A stretch of DNA of 64,000 bases from Cyclobacterium marinum DSM 745 (GTDB lineage: Bacteria; Bacteroidota; Bacteroidia; Cytophagales; Cyclobacteriaceae): NCBI RefSeq assembly GCF_000222485.1, contig NC_015914.1:248001-312000 (forward strand), read 5' to 3'. The notes beneath the pieces are model-generated. The model did no database searches and was not told where the DNA came from. It was given only the letters and a program-made list of their open reading frames with translations. Within the stretch, counting starts at the first letter, position 1. Every line of letters starts with the position of its first letter. Shown one piece after another: positions 8,120-18,000 of this stretch. Both the position numbers and the translations under genes were made by a program.

Positions 8120-9169
8120 TTATTGGGGAATTATATAAGCAATAGGTAGCTCTCCATCTTTTGGGTATAATAGTGATTTGTGTAGTGGATCCAAAAGTTC
8201 CTTTGCCCCGATAGAAAATAAAAAGTCGTTTTCCATTAGCCATTCCATTAAGTCAAATTCATTACGCAATTCAAATTGGGTCGTAAGGAAGTAAAACAAA
8301 AATACCCGCTCTTGGTTTCCCATGCCGGATTCAATCACTCTTAAGTATTTTGAAAGACTATTTTCTTTAACATATTCTAAAAGGTTTATAATCGATCGAA
8401 TATAGGTGTCAAATTCAAGTTCACTCAATAAATACCTAAAAAGAAATTGAATTTGGTTTTTATTTAAACCATGGTAATCACCTCCTTGGGATACTAATTT
8501 TAACTGTGGCAAATCAGATAATTTAAAATTAAAATTTTTATCTACCCATTTAAAACCATGCATTATTTCAAACATTTCTGGTTGATTTCCAGATAATTGT
8601 TTATTCCAGCCTTCTTCATTATCAATCCAATCAAGTAAAAATCTAAACACTCCTATAAAGGTTTTTTCACCGGAATATTTTTGCAATCCAGGCTTTGCTA
8701 TATCAGGATTCATATTAAAATTCTCCATATTGGAATATGTCAACATATCCCTTGTTTTAAAATGCTGCTCAAGGATTCGGAAGAAGTTTTGATTGATGAA
8801 GTCTCGGTCCATGCGGCTGATCTGGCCGGTTAACGCTTTGGCCTGGTTTTTAAGTTCTTCGGTGGAAAGTTTCATTTCCTGACGATTGTCCCGGATTTCC
8901 TGTTGCTGGTAGAGCATCTGCCAGCGCTGGCCCAAAAAAGCTATGTAAACAAAAAAAACGCCTGCAATAGAAGCCAATAACACCGGGATGGCAATAGCAT
9001 AGTCATGGGTATTAACAGGAAACAAATTATAAATAAAAAAAGGACAAAAAGCGTAAAAAACAAAAAGCAAAACTGCTAAAGCTATACAAGCCCAAGCTAA
9101 CCGTAGGTAATTCCTTATAGATTTCTTTAAGACATCTCTTTGCGTTTCTAAATCCTTTTTTAAATCCAT
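8120..9169 (-). CDS. PutAbiC-like abortive infection / exclusion protein
   Basis: The protein has 349 aa. Two transmembrane helices (about 22-46 and 57-80) are followed by a coiled coil (85-115) and a cytoplasmic helical domain. A segment with FFRILEQHFKTRDMLTYSN and then EKTFIGVFRFLLDWI resembles the putative phage abortive infection family (PutAbiC, PF16872). The gene sits between the tail spike and the tape measure, with a 157-bp AT-rich gap upstream that could hold its own promoter, as morons do. A role in excluding other phages is inferred from the family. Confidence 0.6.
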   Translation of the reverse strand: MDLKKDLETQRDVLKKSIRNYLRLAWACIALAVLLFVFYAFCPFFIYNLFPVNTHDYAIAIPVLLASIAGVFFVYIAFLGQRWQMLYQQQEIRDNRQEMKLSTEELKNQAKALTGQISRMDRDFINQNFFRILEQHFKTRDMLTYSNMENFNMNPDIAKPGLQKYSGEKTFIGVFRFLLDWIDNEEGWNKQLSGNQPEMFEIMHGFKWVDKNFNFKLSDLPQLKLVSQGGDYHGLNKNQIQFLFRYLLSELEFDTYIRSIINLLEYVKENSLSKYLRVIESGMGNQERVFLFYFLTTQFELRNEFDLMEWLMENDFLFSIGAKELLDPLHKSLLYPKDGELPIAYIIPQ

Positions 9170-9326
9170 ATTTTTTATTTGAATATAGGGAAAAGTGAAG
9201 AAAGTTTCGAGAAAAGATCATATTAATTGATTTAAGCTTTTATAATTTACAGTTATCATTGATGGAATTCAGAAATAGGGTCAAAATCACGGTTAAAAAG
9301 CCTTGATATTGAGTTGATTTTTATGA

Positions 9327-11777
9327 TTAGCTGTCTAATATCCCGTAAGAAATCATTTTAGTTTTTAAATCTCGAAGCTCATCTAAAATAGCTTGGGATT
9401 CTACTTGAGAATAAGTTGCACCTGGATCAGTGGCAGAATTAGGTGAAGCTTCGATTTTTTCTTTGACCAGATCTCCTGATAATAAAACATCTGTGGAAGA
9501 TTTGAATTTCAGACTATATTTACCACCAGACTTAACAATCGGCAAAAAACCTTCAGCTACTCTTATTATTACCCCAGATCCCGCGTTAAAAGTTCTTTCA
9601 CCTCCTTCCACCTCTCCATAATGTTCATCCCCGGCAGAGTGGATATTCTCATTTATTGTAGTAAGGCCAGCCGATCCAGTATATCTTCTATACCTATCTT
9701 TAGCTGTAGCTGTTAAAGTATTATTAGTGGAACTAACTATTGAGTCAGTTTTTACAGCCAATGGAAACTCTACCCATGTTCCTGGTGTGCCGGCTTCCGT
9801 ACAAATGGCACTATTCGCTCCGTTACTTGCTATGTTTAGGTAATTTACTCGATCTCCTACCTTCCATAATCCGCTAGTGGGAGGTGTTGAGTTTTGCTGA
9901 AATATAAAGTTTCCCCCTATTCGAGTAACTATTAAAGCTTTAGTAGATGATCCTCCTAGGGATAAGCTCGCGGATAGCTCATTTGTAACTCCTCTAAAAA
10001 TATTCCCTTCTACTGGAAATATAGCGTTTGCATCAAAGGATTGTACACAAATTCCATGTGTACAATTTGACAACTCATTGTTATCACAGATGACTTTCAT
10101 GTTTTCTCGTGCTAAAGAAGTTGGGATGTTCTCAGAGAAATTGACAGCTCCATAATAATTCTCAATAAAATTATCTTTTATAGTGGTGTTTTCAAAGTTC
10201 CTTACAGAAATAGCTATATTCCCTGCATTTCCTAGAGATGATATAGTAGCCGTTTCTGATTTTGAGTTCCCATAGAAGAAATTTTTAAGGATGTGATATT
10301 TTCCAGTCTGGGCCCCTTGGTCTATATATACACTTGGGAAATCGTTATTATTCCGCTTGAATTTATTGTCTGATATAATATGTTTTCCATTGACAGTATC
10401 TGACGCCACTCCCACAGAGATGTCACGCCCCACATTGTTGATAAAATAATTATTATTTATGTTGGCCCCATTTGTTGAAAAACCAATAGACATACCTATC
10501 CCGTAACTTTCCGCAATAATATTACCTGTTAAATTCAGACTTTCATTTGGCTCTGATGATGAATAACGGATGGCTCCTGCGCTGGTGGCATTTCTGTAAT
10601 TAAGTACCAAGTTATTAGAAACAATCCCACCTATTCCTGCATTTACCACAAAAATGCCTCCGGAAAGTGGTTCCCCTTGCTGCCATCCATTATCTATGCA
10701 TATGTTATTGGCTATAATATCCCCACCAGTAATGTTATTATCCCCTTGTAGATAGATACCTGTCCACCTTGTGTTAACACAATGGTTGCCTGTACATATT
10801 ACGTGAGTCCTAATTCCCCCATTGTAACCCATAAGAATTCCATGTCGACGTCGTAGCCCGGCACCTTCAATCCATAGACTACCGTTAGCTTTCATAGCTA
10901 CGCAGTAATTGTTTACTACCTTTAGAAGAGAGTCTGATCCTAAGGTGCCTACACCAATTGCCTGACTGTTATTACTCATACAATAATTCCCCTCTATAAT
11001 TACTCTACCTCCGGAAGTCGATGAACTTACCCCTATATCAGAGAGCGATTGATGAGAAGCGTTTGCAAAAAAGAAATTATTTTTAATGATCACATCATAA
11101 CAGTCCGTAACCAATACACCTCCTCCCCATCCGTATATTCGGCAATTTTCGATTATTATTTTTTTCTTGTTATTTGCTAGGATTGGCCTGTTTACAGAAT
11201 CACCTGAAGAAGGCGTTTCTGTCTCGAGCCATCCACCATCCATTGATATATTTCTGATACTGGAATTCTCACCCATGGTGATACCATATCCTGATGTTTT
11301 AGAGTTGGATTTGAGTACGGTTCCTTTCCCTAATCCTCTAATATTCATACCATCCCTTAGTGTTATAGAAGAAAACACAATGGTTCCTTTTGGTAAAATT
11401 ACATCATCTGTTAAACTTTGATCAATAGCTTTTTGTAAAGCAATAGTATCATCAGTATCCCCATCTGCTTTTATGTTATACCATAATGAATTTAACCCTT
11501 CCTTAAATGCCCTTTTATATTTTGAACCCTCATGCTCTAAATACACAACACCATCGACATTTGGATCACTCATATCTTCTATAAAAGTAGCTAATTCACC
11601 TGTGTTTGGGTCAAGTACATTGCTTTTAATTTTCAATCCTTCAGGTGATGTGCTAGATATTACTTTTTCATCATTTAAATCAAAAGCAGGGAGCATATTT
11701 CCTTTTACAGCTCCTTTAAATTGATCTGGAGTGGCCCCTATTACTCTGCCTACTGTTACTATTTTGGAATCGCTCAT
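9327..11777 (-). CDS. Tail spike/fibre with right-handed beta-helix
   Basis: The protein has 816 aa. The N-terminal 90 residues are virion-attachment-like. Residues about 95-620 are a pectate-lyase-type beta-helix, beginning YNIKADGDTDDTIALQKAID and continuing with many repeats rich in N, G and I (IIxNNxFxxN, GNYC, NNYF). Residues about 640-760 form a beta-rich domain, and a short helical tail (ELRDLKTKMISYG) ends the protein, as in trimeric fibres. It probably binds or degrades host surface polysaccharide. The start overlaps the preceding small gene by 4 bp. Confidence 0.85.
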   Translation of the reverse strand: MSDSKIVTVGRVIGATPDQFKGAVKGNMLPAFDLNDEKVISSTSPEGLKIKSNVLDPNTGELATFIEDMSDPNVDGVVYLEHEGSKYKRAFKEGLNSLWYNIKADGDTDDTIALQKAIDQSLTDDVILPKGTIVFSSITLRDGMNIRGLGKGTVLKSNSKTSGYGITMGENSSIRNISMDGGWLETETPSSGDSVNRPILANNKKKIIIENCRIYGWGGGVLVTDCYDVIIKNNFFFANASHQSLSDIGVSSSTSGGRVIIEGNYCMSNNSQAIGVGTLGSDSLLKVVNNYCVAMKANGSLWIEGAGLRRRHGILMGYNGGIRTHVICTGNHCVNTRWTGIYLQGDNNITGGDIIANNICIDNGWQQGEPLSGGIFVVNAGIGGIVSNNLVLNYRNATSAGAIRYSSSEPNESLNLTGNIIAESYGIGMSIGFSTNGANINNNYFINNVGRDISVGVASDTVNGKHIISDNKFKRNNNDFPSVYIDQGAQTGKYHILKNFFYGNSKSETATISSLGNAGNIAISVRNFENTTIKDNFIENYYGAVNFSENIPTSLARENMKVICDNNELSNCTHGICVQSFDANAIFPVEGNIFRGVTNELSASLSLGGSSTKALIVTRIGGNFIFQQNSTPPTSGLWKVGDRVNYLNIASNGANSAICTEAGTPGTWVEFPLAVKTDSIVSSTNNTLTATAKDRYRRYTGSAGLTTINENIHSAGDEHYGEVEGGERTFNAGSGVIIRVAEGFLPIVKSGGKYSLKFKSSTDVLLSGDLVKEKIEASPNSATDPGATYSQVESQAILDELRDLKTKMISYGILDS

Positions 11778-12142
11778 GGTGTTATTCTGCTTATTGAGTT
11801 AATTACGTTGATTTGCCCTTTTATCAAGTATTGTGGATTTGTACTCGTTTCTAGACCAAACAAAATATCATATAGGTATTTTTGTCTACTTAGCTTAAGG
11901 GTAAGGCTATTATGAATTAATAATTTGAGTTCGTTGGTACCGATGATAGTTAGGCCGTTACCAAGTGTGAGTTTGATTACGGATTTAGACCGAAGGTCTT
12001 CTTTTATTTCCAGTACAATCTTATCTGCTGTCGAGATGTCAAATGGATCTCCTGTGAGTTGATCTATAAGTGTGATGGTTTCTATGTAATCTTCGCCTTG
12101 AATAAGGTCTATGTTAGATACTCCTGGTCTGATGTTTTCCAT
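11774..12142 (-). CDS. Baseplate/fibre adaptor-like protein
   Basis: A 122-aa protein begins with IDLIQGEDYIETITLIDQLT and DPFDISTADKIVLEI. This beta-sandwich pattern is reminiscent of BppU N-terminal domains that dock fibres to the baseplate. It is translationally coupled (4-bp overlap) to the tail spike, which supports an adaptor role. The family assignment is tentative. Confidence 0.6.
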   Translation of the reverse strand: MENIRPGVSNIDLIQGEDYIETITLIDQLTGDPFDISTADKIVLEIKEDLRSKSVIKLTLGNGLTIIGTNELKLLIHNSLTLKLSRQKYLYDILFGLETSTNPQYLIKGQINVINSISRITP

Positions 12143-12183
12143 GTATGTAAATTATATTAAGTGATTTAGGTGATTTAGGACAA

Positions 12184-12858
12184 CTATACAGGTACTATCG
12201 GATTAAGTGCGGTATATTTGAAAAGTGTTAATGCAATAATTTTACATGAAGTGGTTAGGCTGGTTCCTTTAAATCTAATATCGAACTCCTTGACTGAGGT
12301 AGCGTCTATGGTCTGCATTACAGATGTAATGGGTATCTGGATAATCTTTCCATCAGGATCTTTGTCTTCAAAAAATCCGGTAAAATAAAAATTGCGACTG
12401 TCTGCATCTCCATGGGAAAAGTGAATCTGGAAATGAAGGCGATACTGAGCTGACATGCCCGTGGATGTGCCTACGATACTGATTTGCACTTCCTGAGCTC
12501 CTACAGATAGATATAAAGAGTAATTCTCATTTTCTCCATGAGCCATAATCAAAATAGCTTCACCTATAAATACCGTACCGATGGCCATATCCTCCGGTTG
12601 AAGATTATTACTTCCTCCTTGTTTGTTGAGCAAGCTGGTTTTTAATGATCCCGCAAAAGGCCATGTGAAATAAGGCCCCATCCATAAGTGCAGAGGGTTT
12701 GCCTTTTCTTCTACCAATTTTTCTGTCCGAACATTCTCTTTTTCTATCGATTTGTTTTCGGATTGCTTTAGAAGCATAATTGCAGAAGCTATCTGAGCAC
12801 TGTTTTTTACGGGCTTCAGGATGAAGCGAATCTTATTATTCAGTTTTGCATATTCCAT
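12184..12858 (-). CDS. Tail-associated protein of unknown function
   Basis: A 224-aa protein with an N-terminal helical piece (1-55) and a beta-rich remainder (60-224) including PLHLWMGPYFTWPFAGS. I recognise no family. It lies between two large tail proteins and is probably a virion component of the baseplate or fibre. Confidence 0.65.
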   Translation of the reverse strand: MEYAKLNNKIRFILKPVKNSAQIASAIMLLKQSENKSIEKENVRTEKLVEEKANPLHLWMGPYFTWPFAGSLKTSLLNKQGGSNNLQPEDMAIGTVFIGEAILIMAHGENENYSLYLSVGAQEVQISIVGTSTGMSAQYRLHFQIHFSHGDADSRNFYFTGFFEDKDPDGKIIQIPITSVMQTIDATSVKEFDIRFKGTSLTTSCKIIALTLFKYTALNPIVPV

Positions 12859-12886
12859 AAGTAATTGTTTTTTAGTATATTGAACT

Positions 12887-12979
12887 ATGGAAGAGTTAGG
12901 ATTTATTGTTGGTTTTATAGTAATTGTGTTTTTAGCCTCTCGTTTGACACGCTTTGTGAAGAGGTGGCCAAACGAGTAA
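12887..12979 (+). CDS. Possible 30-aa single-span microprotein on the opposite strand
   Basis: ATG at 12887 to TAA at 12979 encodes MEELGFIVGFIVIVFLASRL followed by a basic tail (TRFVKRWPNE). It forms a textbook single membrane helix with a positive-inside end. The ORF exactly fills the 122-bp gap between two minus-strand tail genes and runs against them. No promoter or strong ribosome site is clear, so chance cannot be excluded. Confidence 0.35.
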   Translation: MEELGFIVGFIVIVFLASRLTRFVKRWPNE

Positions 12980-12980
12980 A

Positions 12981-15035
12981 TTAAGTCTTAAGTTTGTAGA
13001 GAGTCATTTTTGCAACCGTTTTTTCTTGGTCTGTTAAGGCTATTTCGATTTCATCGATCATATAGATAATGTTGCCATCTCTGATTAACCTCGTGCGTGT
13101 AAGAGTATATTGGTCTGCTTCTGTCAGAAGAACATTCCTTGTAATCTTGTGGGATTTACTCATCATATTTTGAAGGTCCTGATAGAAAGGTTTCAAATCT
13201 TCGCTCCTTATCTTTAAGTCATACTGGTCTTCGCTTAATACCGATTTTGGGTCATATTTATTGGCAGATGCAAAAGCATAAGACCTATCATCATTGTCTT
13301 GCTTGATACCATGGAAACACGTGAACCTTAGCCCTGTTTCTTTATTGAAAATATTTGCTTCAGGACAATATGCCGGCATTTCAATAGCCGGCAACTTCCA
13401 TCCTTCAAAATAGGCATCAGCCAAAGGGGTCATACTTAACTCCCAATCAATGCTTTGTTTGACTTCTACATCATTTTGAAGGTCCAAGGCGTATAGTTCC
13501 CAGCCAACTTCCTCTTCCCTTTGCTTTTCTAACCTAAAGGTGGAAGAAAGAGAACGGACATAAGCGTATTGGCCAATATCAGCATCTAACGCTATTAACG
13601 TACTGTAATCATCCACTGTAAAATCAGGATCCGGAATGGTTTCTTGGCCTTTCTCCAAAACGGGATCGAAAGTAGCATAAGAGAAATTAAATCCGGAGTC
13701 CTTGCCATACACCTTACTAAATCCTTTAGCGATTTTTCCTGTTAGGTCTAGAATATCTCTGCTACGGATAATAGACCTAATAAAACGGATTTCAACCTTG
13801 TTTTGAATAACATTAAAATCATACTTAAGAAAGAAGTAGTTTTTTATTGCTTTGAGGAATTCCAGTACATTGATATCAGGAACATGATTGTTTAACTTGA
13901 TATTAAAATCAAATACATTTTGATAAATAAGCATGGTTTGATCAGGATCTAAATCTCCCGAATCCACATTATTCCTAGACCTCCTAATAGAAGCGCCCCC
14001 CTGCCTAACATCCAAATAATCTATAGGGTGATTGTTATAAACAATTAATTTCTTAATCATGGGGTGGTCAAAAAATTCTCCCGATACCTGGATATTAAGA
14101 TGCTTGAATACAGCCTTGACAATATCTGTCAAATAAACCATAGGTATGATGGTATTCTGCCAGAGAATAGCTTCAGAGAAATTATAGTAGCTGGGGTTAT
14201 AAGTATTGAGCCTGCCGGCATAATCATATCTATTCACCACACCATCAAATATGGAATTGGTACCTTCGTAAAGATTGGGGTTGTAGATCATCGGGAAAGC
14301 GATCCTATTGCTGTCATCGGGAGTGTTATAATCATCCATCAGAAATAATTTACCCGTTTTGACAGTGGCAATATAGGAGCGATTCACCCCCTCGTTTGGC
14401 ATCTGAACCAACTCTGCAGTGGTACTGGTATCTGTTTCCCAATAATTTATATAACTAGATGAACGGTGACCTTCTTCTGAAATTACAATAGAGACAATCA
14501 AACCAATATCTAATGCCTCTATCCAGTCCATAATGGCATAGAGTTGCTCGACTTGATCTTCATAATCGTCTTTTTCTAAATATAAAACATTTGAATTGAT
14601 CGTTAATCTGGCGTCTCCATGGGCACATGTAATTCTGTAACCCTGAATGGTATCATATGCAGGGTCTAAGGTGATGATATCATTGTCCGGGTAACAAGCA
14701 GGTAGGCTCAAATCTGCATTGGCCTGAATAAAGAAACCTGAAGTGAGTACAAAAACCAATTTTACAGAAATGTCATCTGCTTCCAAAATATCCAGATACC
14801 CCTTGTATTTTCTGTTGGACCTCACATATAAATCAGCAGGTATGGGAATACTGAAATCAGCCCCAGACTGCAAGTCAGCAGGGAGATTTAAGGCAAGGGC
14901 TATATCGGGAGTATTTGCTACCGTAAAAGGATAGCTAAATTCTCCTAAAAAATCAGTGGTGAAAATACCTGTTCGGATTTTTTGGATAATAGCAGGTACT
15001 GGTATGCTAGTATTATTTACGAGGATCTCTACCAT
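12981..15035 (-). CDS. Tail/baseplate protein
   Basis: A 684-aa beta-rich protein begins MVEILVNNTSIPVPAIIQKI with GEFSYPFTVANTP soon after, a start style common to tail-tip proteins of Bacteroidota siphophages. It overlaps the upstream 1656-aa gene by 23 bp, so the two are co-translated. It probably forms part of the tail tip or baseplate. The exact role is not determined from sequence. Confidence 0.7.
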   Translation of the reverse strand: MVEILVNNTSIPVPAIIQKIRTGIFTTDFLGEFSYPFTVANTPDIALALNLPADLQSGADFSIPIPADLYVRSNRKYKGYLDILEADDISVKLVFVLTSGFFIQANADLSLPACYPDNDIITLDPAYDTIQGYRITCAHGDARLTINSNVLYLEKDDYEDQVEQLYAIMDWIEALDIGLIVSIVISEEGHRSSSYINYWETDTSTTAELVQMPNEGVNRSYIATVKTGKLFLMDDYNTPDDSNRIAFPMIYNPNLYEGTNSIFDGVVNRYDYAGRLNTYNPSYYNFSEAILWQNTIIPMVYLTDIVKAVFKHLNIQVSGEFFDHPMIKKLIVYNNHPIDYLDVRQGGASIRRSRNNVDSGDLDPDQTMLIYQNVFDFNIKLNNHVPDINVLEFLKAIKNYFFLKYDFNVIQNKVEIRFIRSIIRSRDILDLTGKIAKGFSKVYGKDSGFNFSYATFDPVLEKGQETIPDPDFTVDDYSTLIALDADIGQYAYVRSLSSTFRLEKQREEEVGWELYALDLQNDVEVKQSIDWELSMTPLADAYFEGWKLPAIEMPAYCPEANIFNKETGLRFTCFHGIKQDNDDRSYAFASANKYDPKSVLSEDQYDLKIRSEDLKPFYQDLQNMMSKSHKITRNVLLTEADQYTLTRTRLIRDGNIIYMIDEIEIALTDQEKTVAKMTLYKLKT

Positions 15036-18000
15036 ATTGACTTTGGGTATTGAATGCTAATCTGGCTTTGATTTCGGCAGACTGTAGGTATACACCATCT
15101 TTGCCGGTAAAGTATTCGGAATTTTCTATTACAAGCTTCTTAAGCACACCATCAGCAACTATATAGACATGATTTCTCAAAAGCATATCTCGTAATGCAA
15201 ACTTTTCATGAATGGTAATGAATCCAGTTCTAAGGATAAAGCTGTCGTAGGCGGTGTGATTGAAACTGCAAATATTGCCCTCACTCCTGTCATGGTTTGG
15301 TTGATGTACCGCCTCAAAAAGCTCACTGGATGGTGCCGAATAGTTTTCTTTTTTGCCATAAAAACAAAAACTATCAAAACCCCCAAGGCTATTTCCGTAA
15401 AAAGCCTGCAAAGTAAATTCAGGATCCTTTTTGGGAAACAAAGTTATAACCTCTGATTTGAGGTTTCTGCCTGCTAATTTGATTTCTATCTTGTCCATAT
15501 CCTCCCAATCATCCGGTAGGAAATATTCAAAAGAAAACGGTCTGTATCTGGACTGTGGACCTAGGTCTCTTGAGATGGATTCTACTATTGTATTTTTATA
15601 ATAGAAAGTGGATTGGAGAATGTAACTACCAGTTTCTAATGGCAGAATATAAAAAATGGATCTTTCCATTGGGAATATGGCACGCTCCATTGGTCTGGTA
15701 GTAAGCCATAAGTAAGCTTTGCCCTCGCAGATATTCACAACAGGGAAATCATATGGCCGGCCAGCCATCCAAGCATGTCTCACAGAAGTGAGGGATTCTC
15801 CTCCGTCCTGCTCACCATCTACAAATAAGGTGGTTCTGAGCCTGTACCTCTGAATGATGCCTTCGCAAATTTCTGTGGTTAGGCCTAAATTCAAATTTGG
15901 CCTATGCCAAGACATCTTGCCCAAAATGGCCCTATCTACGTAAAAGTTAACCTTTTCGATATCATAGAGGTACGGGTTCTGGTATTCGGCAATTTTTGTA
16001 AAAGAATCTGATCCATAAACATGTTCAAATTCTACATCTCCCTGCATATCGATAATCCCATCTTCTGGAATATCAGGATTTAATGAAACCTGAACAAAAT
16101 CTCTAACCATGTCCATTTCTTCTGCAGGTGTGTCATCTGTGTTTTCAAAATGTGCAACTAGCAGCACATTATTTGAAGGCATCTGAAAGGTATAGGTATC
16201 ATCATATGAGACAACTACATCGTTAATCTTCCAGCAAAGGAAATTCTTGCCTGTTGCAGGTGAAGCAACCACAGTAGAATTGTCCTGTTCTGTGTAATAC
16301 CCTGCGCCTGTAACAATACCTGAACTATCCGGAGTGACAGAAACCGTAACCTCAAAATCTTGCCTTTCTACCACCGGAGCTTTGGCCTCAAAGAAAGCAA
16401 TCACTTCACTATCCGAATCGGGCATAGTAAAAGCAAATGAAGGATTAGTAGAAATCACTTCATTGTTTTGCATCCAGTAAGCAAACTCCCAATTTTCATT
16501 TGCAGTGGCTTCAAGGGTTACTTCCGTACCTGAAACATAATTCCCAGAACCTGAAAGCGTGCCGGCTAAAGCAGGTGTAGGTGTGAGGGTAAGTGTATGT
16601 GGAATGGTCTCGAAAATAGCAACCAAAGTGCGGTTGCTTGCGCCCATAGTAAACGAATAAGCCGCATCCGTGCTAACCACCGAGCCTCCTTCTTCCCATC
16701 GAACAAACCTTTTTCCGGTTGCCGGTGTGGCTTCTACCTCAACTGTGGCGCCCTCTAAGTAAGGGCCTGAAGAATTTTCAGATGTGCTACCAAAGCCTGA
16801 TGGTGATTCAGACAAAGCAACCGTGTAGGTTGGGATATCTTCAAATTCGGCTACTAGGTCATATCCGTAGCCAGCAACAAAGTAAGTGTGTGGATTTTCG
16901 GTACTGAATAGATCACCTTCCACTGCCCAGCGCACAAAGCGCTTACCTGATGCAGGTGTGGCCGTGATGGTGACTTCCGTACTATTAAGATGTGGCCCTA
17001 CAGGAGATTCTGAGGCTGTTCCGTAACCAGAAGGTGAAACAGTAATAGTATTAGCATAAGTGGGAATGGTCTCGAAAATAGCAACCAAAGTACGGTTGCT
17101 TGCGCCCATAGTGAACGAATAAGTCGCATCCGTGCTGACCTCCGAGCCACCTTCTTCCCATCGAACAAACCTCTTCCCGGTTGCCGGTGTGGCTTCTACC
17201 TCAACTGTGGCGCCCTCTAAGTAAGGACCTGAAGAATTTTCAGACGTGCTACCAAAGCCTGATGGTGATTCAGACAAAGCAACGGTGTAGGAATCTGGCT
17301 CCTCCTCAGATTGCAGATGCCAATTAGCACCGGCTTTTTCCCTTACAAATGTTTCCGCATCCGAAGCTGTCATTATCGGGATAGGTAAGGTATAATTTGT
17401 CTCTAGGTCTGGATCCCATGTTACATTACCTTCTCTTATACCATCTATATTTGAAGATGCAAAATCTTCAACATCACAATCAACGAACTTAAGTCCTGAT
17501 GTTTTTGTAGCTGATCCATCATTATCCCTCCTAAGTTCAGAGCCACCTTTGAATTTTGTGCCTCTTACTAGTATCTGAGCCTCTGCATCCAGATCAAGCA
17601 TATTGGAACTGGATGGTGTAACAGTAGCATCTGGCCACCTTGGAGACCACTCAAACAAACAGTTGACAATATCAAACTTTCCAAAACGACATTTGGGCTG
17701 TCTGCTTGCATTATTCCTAAACAAGCAATACATGATTGAGGTGTTCAAAAGACCTCTATTAGAAATATCCGTATCGCTATACCCAAACAGCATAACCCTT
17801 TGCCCATTCTCAAAAATACAATGAGAAATATAGCCTTTGTTTGAATAGTTATGGTCTCCCATACCATCAGGGTATTTCCCATCAGTTGTATTATAGGAGT
17901 ATTCCGCATTACCATGGCAGTGGTCTTCCCAATATCCAACACACTCATTGAATGTGAAATAATCCAAATCTTCTGATGAGGCGAGATAGTTAGGGCCGGT

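Noticed and set aside
9000..9250. Second hydrophobic ORF overlapping the PutAbiC-like N-terminus
   Set aside because: It is an alternative-frame shadow of the membrane segments of that gene.
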